Under the pieces are notes generated by a model that saw only the letters and a program-made list of their open reading frames with translations, was not told the DNA's origin and searched no databases. From Nitrosomonadales bacterium (GTDB taxonomy: Bacteria; Pseudomonadota; Gammaproteobacteria; Burkholderiales; Gallionellaceae), in NCBI GenBank assembly GCA_016195965.1, contig JACPYR010000048.1, positions 1-51,506 of the forward strand: DNA of 51,506 nucleotides, given 5' to 3'. Shown here one piece after another: positions 34,114-43,967 of this stretch. A program made the translations under genes and the position numbers. How positions within the stretch are numbered: the stretch's first letter is position 1; every line of letters starts with the position of its first letter.

Positions 34114-34875
34114 ATGAAGACCATAGGGTTCAAGAAAATTAACGCGATTCTGCTTGCCGGAACGCTGATGATCCTCGCGCCGCTCTGCAGCTACGCCGAA
34201 CCCAGCGCTCTGCAAATACTGGACCGGGCGGACGACAAATGGGACCTCAATCTCAGGAACGCCACTACCGCACTGGAATTGCTGGTCTATCGCGAGAGTG
34301 AGCTGCGCAAGTCCTACCACTTGAAGCTGAAATATCAGGACACCGACCATGTATTGGCGGAAACGACCTTTCCTCCGCGCAACGAGGGCGAAATCATGCT
34401 GCAGGCGGGGCGCAGAAACTACTGGCTGTTTCTGCCCAACATCAACCGGGCGATGCGCATCTCCGAATCCAACAGCCTTTCCAACAGCGATTTCTCCAAT
34501 ACCGACCTGCTGTCGCCGCGCCTGAGCAATGAGTACGCTCCGGCACTGATCGGCACGGAAAAGCTGGGCGATGTCGAAACCTACAAGCTCGAATTGCTGG
34601 CGAAAGACGAGAGCACCCCATACGCAAAAATTATTTACTGGATACGCAAGGCCGACTATTTTCCGTTGCGGCGCGACTACTACACCTTTTCCCAGCAACT
34701 GCTGAAACGATTGGACATGAAGGCCTCATCGGCCAAGGTGAGCTGGCCGGATACTTTTGTAATGAGCAGCGTGCTGGAGCGGGACAAGAAGACTGTGATC
34801 CGCTACCTCAAGCAAACCCACGGGCCGGGTTTTCCACCGGAAACCTTCCACGAAAGCTCGTTGATGAAGCGCTGA
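34114..34875 (+). CDS. LolA-like outer membrane lipoprotein-sorting protein
   Basis: A 253-residue periplasmic protein with signal peptide (INAILLAGTLMILAPLCSYA). ALQILDRADDKWDLNLRNAT and the following beta strands match the LolA-like family (PF17131 type) that often accompanies FtsX-type ABC transporters. NRAMRISESNSLSNSDFSNT and YWIRKADYFPLRRDYYTFSQ are typical of the family. It likely carries a lipid or lipoprotein across the periplasm from the ABC complex. It begins at ATG 34114, behind GACGGAGG at the end of the previous gene. Confidence 0.85.
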   Translation: MKTIGFKKINAILLAGTLMILAPLCSYAEPSALQILDRADDKWDLNLRNATTALELLVYRESELRKSYHLKLKYQDTDHVLAETTFPPRNEGEIMLQAGRRNYWLFLPNINRAMRISESNSLSNSDFSNTDLLSPRLSNEYAPALIGTEKLGDVETYKLELLAKDESTPYAKIIYWIRKADYFPLRRDYYTFSQQLLKRLDMKASSAKVSWPDTFVMSSVLERDKKTVIRYLKQTHGPGFPPETFHESSLMKR

Positions 34876-34888
34876 GCAAGGCAGAAAA

Positions 34889-36244
34889 ATGAAAATCATT
34901 TCTCACGTTGCGCTTTCAGCAGGTGTGCTTGCCGCACTGCTCGCGGCGAATGTCCGGGCAGAGAGCGTGGCGGGTGCGCCCCTGCCAGGGAAACCGGATG
35001 CGCAAGACCCGTTTGGCGGTGACGATCCATTCGCGGTGCTGGGCGCAAAAGATCGAGCAACACCGGATCAAGCAACTCAAAATGATCCTCATCGCGGCGC
35101 ACGCGTCAAGACGGAAGGTTCGCTGTTTCTCAAAAGCGTCTATAACAATCTTAACCTGGACTCGCGCATCAACCCCGGCAATCGCGTCATGCTGCTGGAC
35201 CAGCAGCGCCAGATATTTGAAGCGCGGCTGACCCTGAGTCAACACCTTGATGAGGCGCAGCAATGGCGCTGGCTGTTCAAGGGTTTCGCATCCATTGCGA
35301 GCTACATCGACCAGTACGGCATGACCAATCAGGGAGGGCGCGTAGACGAGTTATTTGTCGACAGGAAAGGCGCAGGCTGGTTTGCCAATCTGGGAAAACG
35401 CCGCATTGTGTGGGGACATGCGCAGGGGTTCAATCCGGTCAATGTCGTGGTGCCGCCGCGCGATCCCACTAACCCGAGCCGCGAAACCGAAGGACAACCG
35501 ATGCTGTGGGTGAACAAAGCCAGCGGCGCTGGAGCGCTAGATGTGATCGCCACGCGCAACTATGACCGCAACTACGCCAGCGACCAGAATCGCTGGGGCG
35601 TCAAGTTGAGCCACGCCGCCGCGAAAAGCGACTACGCGCTGTATTACTTCGACGGCTCACGTTACCGTGACGGGCGGGCTTATGAACGGATGCTGGGCGG
35701 CTCCTTCTCGGCGGACGTGTATCCCGGGATCACCGTTTACCTGGAAGCGGCGCGCTTTGCCGACAATTACCGCAACTATTACGACGCTACTGGCGCGAGC
35801 TTTTTTAAGAACGGCGCTTATAGCCAAACCGTTGCAGGCTCTACGCTCAACCTCGGCGGCAAGCGCAGTGTGGCCGTCGAATATTTCCGCAACGAGCCAG
35901 GTTATTCAGAAGCGGAGCGCCTGAACTATTTTCAGGCTGCCGACCAGCAACTTTCTGGCGGCCCTGCTACCGGGATAGCCAATGATTTCCGGCTGACCTG
36001 GATGAACCGCGATTATCTGTTGGTGCGTTACCAGAACGAATGGCGCGAGCGCTACACGCTGGATGCGAGCGCGCTTCTGGCAGGAGACAACTCACATTTG
36101 CTGCGGGCGCAGGGTAACTACGCAATTTCGGATTATTACGAACTGCGCATCGTGCTGCTGCGCTACCAGGGTTCGCACGATAGCGAGTTCGGTAATAACC
36201 CGGTGCGCAACGCGCTGGAGTTATGGCTAGGCGCCAATTTTTAA
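34889..36244 (+). CDS. outer-membrane beta-barrel protein of the ABC export operon
   Basis: A 451-residue exported protein: signal peptide MKIISHVALSAGVLAALLAA, a short linker, then many amphipathic strands rich in aromatic girdle residues, ending in Phe (LELWLGANF), as beta-barrels of the outer membrane do. RRIVWGHAQGFNPVNVVVPP resembles proteins with a DUF1302-like barrel. In this operon it should receive the cargo of the LolA-like carrier. ATG 34889, 13 bp behind it. Family identity is weak; the barrel call rests on composition and the C-terminal Phe. Confidence 0.78.
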   Translation: MKIISHVALSAGVLAALLAANVRAESVAGAPLPGKPDAQDPFGGDDPFAVLGAKDRATPDQATQNDPHRGARVKTEGSLFLKSVYNNLNLDSRINPGNRVMLLDQQRQIFEARLTLSQHLDEAQQWRWLFKGFASIASYIDQYGMTNQGGRVDELFVDRKGAGWFANLGKRRIVWGHAQGFNPVNVVVPPRDPTNPSRETEGQPMLWVNKASGAGALDVIATRNYDRNYASDQNRWGVKLSHAAAKSDYALYYFDGSRYRDGRAYERMLGGSFSADVYPGITVYLEAARFADNYRNYYDATGASFFKNGAYSQTVAGSTLNLGGKRSVAVEYFRNEPGYSEAERLNYFQAADQQLSGGPATGIANDFRLTWMNRDYLLVRYQNEWRERYTLDASALLAGDNSHLLRAQGNYAISDYYELRIVLLRYQGSHDSEFGNNPVRNALELWLGANF

Positions 36245-36274
36245 TGGGGGCCATTTTTCAATGGGGGATAGGAC

Positions 36275-36964
36275 ATGAGCATCAAACTGAAATCAGTGGG
36301 CAAGACTTACCAACTCGGCCAGACCACCGTGCATGCATTGCGCGATGCTACGCTCGAAATCGCACAGGGCGAATTCGTCGCGCTGGTCGGCCCTTCCGGC
36401 AGCGGCAAATCGACCATGCTGCAATTGATGGGCGCGCTCGACCAGCCCAGCAGCGGCGAAGTGTGGGTGGATGATCAGCCCGTCAACCAAATGAGCGATC
36501 ACGAACTGGCGAAAATCCGCCGCAACCGCATCGGCTTCATCTTCCAGTCCTTCAACCTCATCCCGGTGTTGAGCGTGTTCGGCAATGTCGAACTGCCGCT
36601 GGTGTTGCAGAGGGTGCCCAGGCAGGAACGGCATGACCGCGTCTACGCGATGCTGGAGCGCGTCGGCCTGACCGAGCGCGCGCTGCACAAGACCGAAGAG
36701 CTGAGCGGCGGCCAGCGCCAGCGCGTCGCCATCGCCCGGGCGCTGGTCACCAATCCTACTATCGTTCTATCCGACGAACCTACCGCCAACCTGGACTCGA
36801 AGACCGGTGAAGAAATTCTCGCCCTGATGCAGCGCCTGAACGAAGAACAACACGTCACGCTGCTGTTCGCTACGCACGACGCCAAGATCGTCAAGCATGC
36901 GAAGCGGGTGGTCAGCATACTGGATGGGCGCATCAACAATGATCAACTGACAGCGGGTGCATAA
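36275..36964 (+). CDS. ABC transporter ATP-binding protein (LolD/MacB type)
   Basis: A 229-residue ATPase: Walker A GPSGSGKST, Q-loop FIFQSFNLIPVLSV, signature LSGGQRQRVAIARALV, Walker B TIVLSDEPTANLDSKTGE and the switch His in LLFATHDAKI. The motif DEPTANLD is typical of LolD/MacB ATPases that work with FtsX-type permeases. It lies 30 bp behind the barrel gene and completes the operon; it is expected to power both permeases. ATG 36275 preceded by GGGGGATAGGAC. Confidence 0.93.
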   Translation: MSIKLKSVGKTYQLGQTTVHALRDATLEIAQGEFVALVGPSGSGKSTMLQLMGALDQPSSGEVWVDDQPVNQMSDHELAKIRRNRIGFIFQSFNLIPVLSVFGNVELPLVLQRVPRQERHDRVYAMLERVGLTERALHKTEELSGGQRQRVAIARALVTNPTIVLSDEPTANLDSKTGEEILALMQRLNEEQHVTLLFATHDAKIVKHAKRVVSILDGRINNDQLTAGA

Positions 36965-37161
36965 ACTGTTTGAAAGGGGGCATACCCTTAAATACCCGCT
37001 TCAGCGGGACGGCGAAAAAGCTCGCTCAGGCTGTTGTTCTATATGGTTTGGCAAATAGTTTGGGGTTTACGTTTGGGGCGATTGTTTTAGTTTTGGTTTT
37101 TGTTTGAGCGTATCATTGCTGAATCTCATGGCTACCACCATCTTGAAAAAGGAGATTTAAG

Positions 37162-37509
37162 ATGAGTACTCGCGAGTTGATCGAAATCTATCACCACGCA
37201 TGGACCAGTGGTGACTTCTCCACAGCGCGCGCCTGCCTGGCCGACAACCTCGATTTCAAAGGCAGCATCGACACTTTTCATACAGCCGATGAATTCATGG
37301 CTGCGCTGAAGAAATTCCAGAGCATGTTGCGCGGCGTAAAGCTCCTCAAAAACTTTTTTGCACAGGATGGCGCCGCGCTGCTGTATGACTGTGACAGCCC
37401 GGCCGGATTGATACGCACCGCCGAGTTCTTCACGGCCAAGGGTGGCAAGATCAGCGAAATCAGATTGGTCTTTGACGCCTCGGAACTGCGCAAACTGATG
37501 CAGCCGTAG
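37162..37509 (+). CDS. SnoaL/NTF2-like protein
   Basis: A 115-residue protein of the NTF2-like fold: ELIEIYHHAWTSGDFSTARA, ACLADNLDFKGSIDTFHTAD and ISEIRLVFDASELRKLM are the usual pattern. The family covers enzymes and ligand binders; the substrate is unknown here. ATG 37162 has AAAGGAGATT, a near-perfect ribosome site. It stands alone between the export operon and the hydrolase. Confidence 0.8.
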   Translation: MSTRELIEIYHHAWTSGDFSTARACLADNLDFKGSIDTFHTADEFMAALKKFQSMLRGVKLLKNFFAQDGAALLYDCDSPAGLIRTAEFFTAKGGKISEIRLVFDASELRKLMQP

Positions 37510-37680
37510 TGCCTGGCGCGAAGACAGCGGCCTCACTGTCTCTACGACTGATGAGGTTGGAGAGGAGCCGGTCACGAATAAGCGGGATTTCACTCGACGC
37601 ATCGGGCAACCCCGGTGACCTGGTGGCCGAGCTACTCTTGAATCTGATGTACTGAGCTGAATTTTGAAGGAGGTTCGCCC

Positions 37681-38895
37681 ATGCAAGATTCACAACGCAT
37701 CCGTATTGAAGGGCATGTGAGCGCGGGCTTCGAAGCCGTGCGGGATGCCTTCGCCGAGAATTTCTCGCGGCGCCACGAACTGGGCGGCGCCTGCTGCGTG
37801 TACCACTGCGGCGAGAGGGTTGTTGACCTGTGGGGCGGTGTGCGCAACAAGGCGACCGGCGAGCCTTGGCAAGAGGACACCATGGTGGTGGTCCACCCGG
37901 CCACTAAGGGCTTAGCCGCGATGACTCTGGCGCTCGCACATTCACGGGGCTGGCTCGACTACGAGCAGCGCGTCTGCATCTACTGGCCGGAGTTTGCCCA
38001 GAACGGAAAAGAGACCATCACCGTGCGCCAACTGCTGGCCCACCAGGCGGGCCTGTTTGCCTTCAACGAGCCGGTGGATCGCAGCGTGGTCGCCGACCTA
38101 GATCGGCTGGCGGCCGTCATGGCCCGCGAGAAACCGGCCTGGGAGCCCGGCGCGCGGCAGGCCTATCACGCGCTAACCCTCGGCTTCTATGAGGGCGAGC
38201 TGCTGCGCCGCGTCGATCCGCAACACCGCAGCCTGGGGAGCTTCTTTCAGGACGAAATCGCCACCCCGCTGGGCATCGACTTCTACATCGGCCTGCCAGA
38301 GGCTATCCCGAATTCCCGGCTCGCTACCCTTGCCGCGCCAGGCATGTTCCGGATGCTACTCGGGTTTCCGATCCGGCTGACGCTCGCCGCGTTCAATCGT
38401 CGCTCGAACATTTATCGGGCGCTCGTGGTGAATCCCGGTACAGAGATGTACCTGGACAAGGAACGCATCTACGCCCGCCAGATCGAAGTGCCGTCGGGCA
38501 ATGGCGTCGGCACCGCGCGCGCCATCGCCCACGCCTACAGCGTGTTCGCCACTGCGGGACAGGAATTGCAGTTACGCCCGGAGACGTTACAGCTGCTCTC
38601 GGCTCCGGCGATACCATCAACGCACGGCGGCTTCTACGACGAGTGCATGATGGGCGACTTGCGGTATTCGCTGGGCTTCATGAAGCCCGGCCTCACATTG
38701 TCTTTCGGCAACGAGGGCTCGTTCGGACATCCTGGATCAGGCGGTTCTCTCGGCTTCGCCGACCCGAAGAGCCGCATCGGCTATGCGTACGTCACCAGCC
38801 AAATGGGGACAACCCTCACCGGGGACCCGCGCGACCTCGCGCTGCGAAACGCGCTGTACTCGATCATTCCGCCGCCATCACAAGCCGCAAGGTAG
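37681..38895 (+). CDS. beta-lactamase/EstB-fold serine hydrolase homologue lacking the nucleophile Ser
   Basis: A 404-residue member of the beta-lactamase-related family (COG1680/EstB-like). In this family the SxxK motif holds the nucleophile; here it reads HPATKG, so Pro (codon CCG at 37897-37899) replaces Ser while the Lys is kept. The rest is intact: LLAHQAGL, PGARQAYHALTLGFYEGELL, and the third motif FGHPGSGGSLGFADPKSRIG. One base change (TCG to CCG) would account for the loss. The protein is therefore probably inactive as a hydrolase, or has another role. ATG 37681 has AAGGAGG upstream. Confidence 0.87.
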   Translation: MQDSQRIRIEGHVSAGFEAVRDAFAENFSRRHELGGACCVYHCGERVVDLWGGVRNKATGEPWQEDTMVVVHPATKGLAAMTLALAHSRGWLDYEQRVCIYWPEFAQNGKETITVRQLLAHQAGLFAFNEPVDRSVVADLDRLAAVMAREKPAWEPGARQAYHALTLGFYEGELLRRVDPQHRSLGSFFQDEIATPLGIDFYIGLPEAIPNSRLATLAAPGMFRMLLGFPIRLTLAAFNRRSNIYRALVVNPGTEMYLDKERIYARQIEVPSGNGVGTARAIAHAYSVFATAGQELQLRPETLQLLSAPAIPSTHGGFYDECMMGDLRYSLGFMKPGLTLSFGNEGSFGHPGSGGSLGFADPKSRIGYAYVTSQMGTTLTGDPRDLALRNALYSIIPPPSQAAR

Positions 38896-38925
38896 TCTGA
38901 CTCACATTTTCGCTATGGAGGTTAT

Positions 38926-39303
38926 ATGACTGAACATGGGAAATTCTTCTGGAACCAACTCGTAACTACGGATCAAAAAATATGCGGGGATTTCTACTGC
39001 GGGTTGCTCGGTTGGAACCGTCGCGAAGTAGATGCCGGCCCCTTCGGCACCTACACAATTTTCAGTTGCGGAGGCGCTGATGTAGGGGGAATGATGAATC
39101 CCACAACCGACTATTCGCGGTCTCGTCCATCCTGGTGGCAAGCGTTCATTGCTGTCGCCGATGTTGATGATTGCGCCGCTCACGTCGGCGAACTCGGTGG
39201 CGCCATCATTGAACCACCACATGATATTCCGGGCGTTGGCCGTGCGTGCATGGTCGCCGACCCAACGGGTGCTGTAATTCATCTTATTACTCCGGCATCT
39301 TAA
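38926..39303 (+). CDS. VOC (glyoxalase-like) protein
   Basis: A 125-residue single-domain protein. FFWNQLVTTDQKICGDFYCG and LLGWNRREVDAGPFGTYTIF, then RACMVADPTGAVIHLITPAS, match the 27-kDa antigen/glyoxalase type of vicinal-oxygen-chelate proteins. Such proteins bind metals or small hydrophobic molecules. ATG 38926 has GGAGGTT just upstream. A second VOC gene follows. Confidence 0.85.
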   Translation: MTEHGKFFWNQLVTTDQKICGDFYCGLLGWNRREVDAGPFGTYTIFSCGGADVGGMMNPTTDYSRSRPSWWQAFIAVADVDDCAAHVGELGGAIIEPPHDIPGVGRACMVADPTGAVIHLITPAS

Positions 39304-39358
39304 AATTTGTTGTAGCAGGAAATGCTGGCCTTGTAGTGAAACTATGGAGGGCGCAAAT

Positions 39359-39739
39359 ATGAAACCTGTTTATTTCGATTTTACGGTCCACGATGTCGGT
39401 CAAGCACGAAAGTTCTTCGAAGCGGTTTTCGGCTGGCAGTTCGAGCGCTTCACTATGCCCTACGAATATTACCGGATACAGGCGGGGCCTGAGGACGAAC
39501 CGGGAATTGATGGGGGCATCGGAGCATTGAAAGACGCGCCAATCGCGGGCGGAACGCCTGTGACTCAGCTTACCGTGCCGGTCGCCAATCTCGATGAGGC
39601 CATCGCGAAGGTGCAGGCCAGCGGCGGGCGGGTGATTGAGCCCAGGATGCCGATTCCCGGCATCGGGTGGTATGCCACCTGTGCGGAGCCCGGCGGTCTT
39701 CGATTTGGGATAATCGAGGCCGATCCAGCTGCACAGTGA
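39359..39739 (+). CDS. VOC (glyoxalase-like) protein
   Basis: A 126-residue protein. VYFDFTVHDVGQARKFFEAV with FGWQFERF is the first strand-helix of the VOC fold, ending with YATCAEPGGLRFGIIEAD. ATG 39359 is used, with GGAGGGCG upstream; the in-frame ATG at 39344 overlaps the ribosome site and is unlikely. It pairs with the previous VOC gene, but sequence similarity between the two is low, so they are not a recent duplication. Confidence 0.87.
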   Translation: MKPVYFDFTVHDVGQARKFFEAVFGWQFERFTMPYEYYRIQAGPEDEPGIDGGIGALKDAPIAGGTPVTQLTVPVANLDEAIAKVQASGGRVIEPRMPIPGIGWYATCAEPGGLRFGIIEADPAAQ

Positions 39740-39785
39740 AAAATTTCTGATACTCGCATAGTGCGTTGATCGACGGCAAAACCCG

Positions 39786-40330
39786 ATGAAAAAACCCAAT
39801 GAAAAATGGTTAGATGATTTTAGATACAACCCGATTCCTCCACTACTGGAGAGCGGAAATCGCGCAATCATGTTGGCTGCAGAGCGCGATCTATTAGGCA
39901 AGGATTGCGACGTAGAAAAGCTGTGGCAACTGCCCGAAGTTCAAAAAATACTGAGGCAACAAAAGCACAACGGTAGTTGGGCTTACCCAACAGGAAATGC
40001 GAATGTCCGCTCGCAGGAGAATTACGATCAAATTGAAACATACAGAAACCTAGCTTTATTGGTTGAGGAATACGGACTCAACAACAGACATCCTGCGATT
40101 CAAACAGCGGCTGAATATCTGTTTTCGTTTCAAACCAAAGAGGGGGACATTCGCGGCATTTATGGTGATCAATACAGCCCCAACTATTCTGCGGCAATAA
40201 CAGAGCTGCTTATCAAGGCGGGATATGAGAACGACGCGCGTATTCAAAAGTTATTCAGATGGCTGCTGGGCTATTCCCCTGAGAACAAAAAATTACAACC
40301 TCGATATCATTTTCGGTCACACTGGGAAGT
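39786..40330 (+). pseudogene. broken prenyltransferase/terpene-cyclase-like (alpha/alpha toroid) gene
   Basis: The first 155 codons are in frame: QQKHNGSWAYPTGNANVRSQ and YLFSFQTKEGDIRGIYGDQY are QW-type repeats of the squalene-cyclase fold. After RIQKLFRW the next repeat unit continues in another frame as [20 protein letters not shown], so an indel lies near 40245-40260. Soon after, homology ends and the sequence runs into endonuclease V. The gene is therefore frameshifted and truncated. The lower GC of the first part suggests acquired DNA. As read, the open frame ends at 40397. Confidence 0.75.
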
Positions 40331-40384
40331 CCCGTCACACTTGCGTGCGACCGCAACTGCCGGTGCCGCGCGGGCAACCGAGCC

Positions 40385-41059
40385 ATGCAGCCGGTGATCG
40401 AACACCCCTGGCAATTGACGCCTGCCGAAGCCGCGGAGTTGCAGAATGAATTGCGCCAGCGGGTGGAACGCAACGACCGCTTGCCGACTATCAGGCACGT
40501 GGCAGGCGTAGACGTGGGTTACGAAGCAGGAGGGCGCGTGACGCGGGCGGCGGTGGCCGTGCTCGCATACCCAGGCCTGCAACCGGTGGAGACCTCCGTG
40601 GCCCGTTGCCCGACGGCATTCCCCTATGTGCCCGGACTGCTTGCATTCCGCGAGCTGCCTGCTGTGCTGGCGGCCCTGGCCATGCTGAAAATCACACCCG
40701 ATCTCATCCTCTGCGACGGCCAGGGCATCGCGCACCCGCGCCGCTTCGGCCTCGCCAGCCATCTCGGCGTGTTGCTGGATGTCCCCACCATCGGGGCGGC
40801 GAAGACCCGGCTCACCGGCCATCACGACGAACCGCCAAACGTGAAAGGCGCGTGGACGCCGCTGATCGATGGCACAGAGACCATCGGCGCGGTAGTGCGC
40901 ACGCGCGCCGGAGTGAAGCCGCTCTACGTCTCCATCGGTCATCGCGTATGTCTCGAGACAGCCATCGAACTCACGCTGGCCTGCGTCACCCGCTACCGCC
41001 TACCGGAGACCACGCGCCACGCCCACCATCTGGCCTCGGCGAAAAAGGACGACGCATGA
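40385..41059 (+). CDS. nfi: endonuclease V
   Basis: A 224-residue DNA repair nuclease that cuts next to deaminated adenine (inosine). [20 protein letters not shown] supplies the catalytic Asp, [20 protein letters not shown] holds the wedge and catalytic Glu, and [20 protein letters not shown] the third acidic residue. [20 protein letters not shown] is the conserved C-terminal segment. ATG 40385 lies within the 3' tail of the broken upstream frame. Confidence 0.95.
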   Translation: MQPVIEHPWQLTPAEAAELQNELRQRVERNDRLPTIRHVAGVDVGYEAGGRVTRAAVAVLAYPGLQPVETSVARCPTAFPYVPGLLAFRELPAVLAALAMLKITPDLILCDGQGIAHPRRFGLASHLGVLLDVPTIGAAKTRLTGHHDEPPNVKGAWTPLIDGTETIGAVVRTRAGVKPLYVSIGHRVCLETAIELTLACVTRYRLPETTRHAHHLASAKKDDA

Positions 41060-41142
41060 CGACAGCCGTGCTCATGATCGCAGCGGCGATGCCGACCCGG
41101 GAAAGGGCTATGGCTGAAGAGGCTACGACCTTTTTACTGCGC

Positions 41143-43814
41143 TCACCCCAACGTCCCGGATCCCAACGTCCTGCCCACCACCTCCTGCACATCCCTGGAC
41201 AAGCCTTTGGCCGCAGCAACTTTCTGCAACGCAGCCTGCATCTGTTTTTTCAGCGCGGGCCGGTATTTTTTCCAGTGATCCAGCGTGCGCACCAGACGTG
41301 CGGCCACCTGCGGATTGAGCTTGTTCAGCGCGATCACCTGTTCTGTCCAGAACGCATAGCCGCAGCCATCCGCCGCATGGAACTGTGACGGATTGCCGTT
41401 GCAGAAACTGAAGATCAGGCTGCGTGCGCGGTTGGGATTTTTCAGCGTGAACGCGGGATGGGTCATCAGCTTGCGCACCGCTTTGACATCGGTATGCATC
41501 GCTCCGCCTGCAGGCTGAACCATTTGTCGACCACCAGCGCCTCGTTTTTGAAATCCTGATAGAAGTTATTCAATGGCTGTTGTGCCGTCTTGCTGCCGGT
41601 GTTGACCAAGCACATCAGCGCGGCAAGGCGGTCGGTCATGTTGTCGGCGGCGTCTATCTGCGCGTGCGCCAGTTGCAGCGTGGATTCATCTTGCCAGCCT
41701 AAAAGATAGGACAGGCTCAGGTTCTTCAGGCCGCGCTTGCCGGCCGATCTTGCATCGGGGCTGTATTTGCCGGGTATCAGGTTGGCTGCATAGACGGCGA
41801 TGAAATCGGCCTTGAGTCTTTCCGACAAGGTCTTGCGCATGAACTGGCGCGCAGTGTGAATCGCCTGCGGGTCGATCACTGCGCACTGTTCGGCCAGCAT
41901 CAATTCAGAAGGCAGCGTCAGCACCACCTCGCGGAAAGACGGATCAAGTGCCGGGTCGTTGAGCGTGGTGCGCAAGGCGTTGACGAACAGCTCATCCAGC
42001 GTCAGCGTTTCATCCGCCTGCACCTGCTTGATCAGGTTCAACAAGCGTTGCATCGCCAGGCGTTGCCCGGCCTCCCAACGGTTGAAGGCATCGCTGTCAT
42101 GCGCCATCAAGTGTGCGAGTTCACGGTCGGTATAGTCGTATTCCATCACCACCGGTGCGGAGAAGTTGCGCAGCAACGATGGCGTGGGTTTTGTAGTGAC
42201 GCGGTTAAAGATGAAAGTCTGCTTGGCCCGGGTCAGCTCCAGCACGCAGGTGGGGGCTGTTTTTGAAGAGGCCGCGCCATCAAGATACAGCGCCATGTCG
42301 CGGCCCTTGTCATCGAGCAGGCCAACCGCAACGGGGATATGGAAGGGCAGCGTGTTCTTTTGCCCGGCGCCGGGCTTGCAGCTTTGGCTGAGCGTCAGTT
42401 CATAGGTCTGTTTGGCGGCGTCGTAGTGGCTTTGCACTTTGAGCTGCGGCGTGCCGGGCTGGCTATACCAGCGCTCGAACTGGGCGAGGTCGCGCCCGCT
42501 GCTGTGTGCCATCGCCGCGCGGAAATCGTCGCAGGAAACCGCCTGCCCGTCATGCCGTGCAAAGTACAGGTCCATGCCCTTGCGGAAGCCGTCACGCCCC
42601 AGCAGGGTCTGGTACATGCGCACCACCTCGGCACCTTTTTCATAAATCGTGACCGTGTAGAAATTGCTGATCTCCACAAAACTGTCCGGCCGCACCGCAT
42701 GGGCCATCGGCCCCGCGTCTTCGGAAAATTGCACCTGGCGCAGCATGCGCACATTTTCGATGCGACTCACCGCGCGACCGCTGTCCGTGCCGATCATGTC
42801 GGCGGAAAATTCCTGGTCGCGGAACACGGTGAGGCCTTCCTTCAACGACAACTGAAACCAGTCGCGGCAGGTGACGCGGTTGCCGGTCCAGTTATGAAAA
42901 TATTCATGGCCGACCACCGCCTCGATATTGGCGTAATCGGTGTCGGTGGCAATGCTGGAGTTGGCCAGCACATACTTGGTGTTGAAGATATTCAGGCCCT
43001 TGTTTTCCATCGCGCCCATGTTGAAGTCGCCCACCGCCACGATCATGAAACGATCCAGATCCAGCTCCAGCCCGTAACGATCCTGATCCCAGCGGATGCT
43101 GTGCTTGAGCGAATCCATCGCATGCTGCGTCTTGTCCAGATTGCCCGGCCCCACCCACACTTGCAGCAGCACGCGGCGCCCGCTGTTCAGCTTGAATGTT
43201 TCTTCCTGGCACACCAGCTTGCCTGCCACCAGCGCAAACAGATAGGAAGGCTTCTTGAACGGGTCTTCCCACTTGGCATAGTGGCGGCCTTTGGGCAGGT
43301 CGCCCTGTTCGATCAGGTTGCCGTTGGACAGCAACACCGGGTATCTCTTCTTGTCGCCGCGCAGCATCACGGTGTATTTCGCCATCACGTCCGGGCGATC
43401 GGGGAACCAGGTGATCTTGCGGAAACCTTCGGCCTCGCATTGGGTAAAGAAATTGCCGTTGGAGACATACAGACCCATCATCGAAGTATTCTTCTCGGGC
43501 TGAACCAGTGTCTCGATCTCCAGCGTGATCTCGTCCGGTGCATTGGCGATGCGCAATTTTCCGTCTGCGATTGTGTAACCCTTGGCATTTTTTCCGAGCG
43601 TCTTGCCATTCATGCGCAAGGCCACCAGCTTGGCGCCGTCGCCCAACAGTTCCACATCCTTGTTGGGCGATGCGCTATTGCGCTGCAGCGTGATGCGCGT
43701 GGACACACGGGTTGCCGCGGGGTCGAGATCGAAACCCATTTCAACGGTGTTCACCCAATAGGCCGGAGCAGTGTAGTCTTTGCGATGGATGGTGACGGGT
43801 GGTTTCTGGGTCAT
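41143..43814 (-). CDS. pepN: aminopeptidase N, split by a single-base frameshift
   Basis: An M1 zinc aminopeptidase. GAMENKGLNIFN is the substrate-binding motif, HEYFHNW with NRVTCRDWFQLSLKEGLTVF the zinc site HExxH-x18-E (written VVGHEYFHNWTGNRV), and the whole core fits PepN. The long frame runs 43814 to 41466 (782 codons) and ends in nonsense after KWFSLQA. Adding one G near 41504 (TCCGCC on the plus strand to TCCCGCC) restores AMHTDVKAVRKLMTHPAF and the rest to 41143, giving about 890 residues, a normal length. Either a sequencing error or a real loss of the C-terminal domain of about 120 residues. ATG 43814. Confidence 0.93.
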
Positions 43815-43967
43815 GAGCGGTGGGTCAGGGGGGTGTGAGAAGGAGCGGATTTTTACAGGGTCGGCTTTGGCAGCGGCTGACTGCCTGAATCAATGGAGAC
43901 TGAGTCTATTGATTTGATGGCAGACAAAAGAATCAGAGAAGCGACATGTGATACCACCTCGTTTAAT

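Noticed and set aside
38902..39282. A 126-codon minus-strand frame opposite the VOC gene.
   Set aside because: Shadow of a VOC gene with intact motifs and ribosome site on the plus strand.
42339..43838. A 499-codon plus-strand frame opposite pepN.
   Set aside because: Antisense shadow: pepN motifs lie on the other strand and the frame has no domain pattern.
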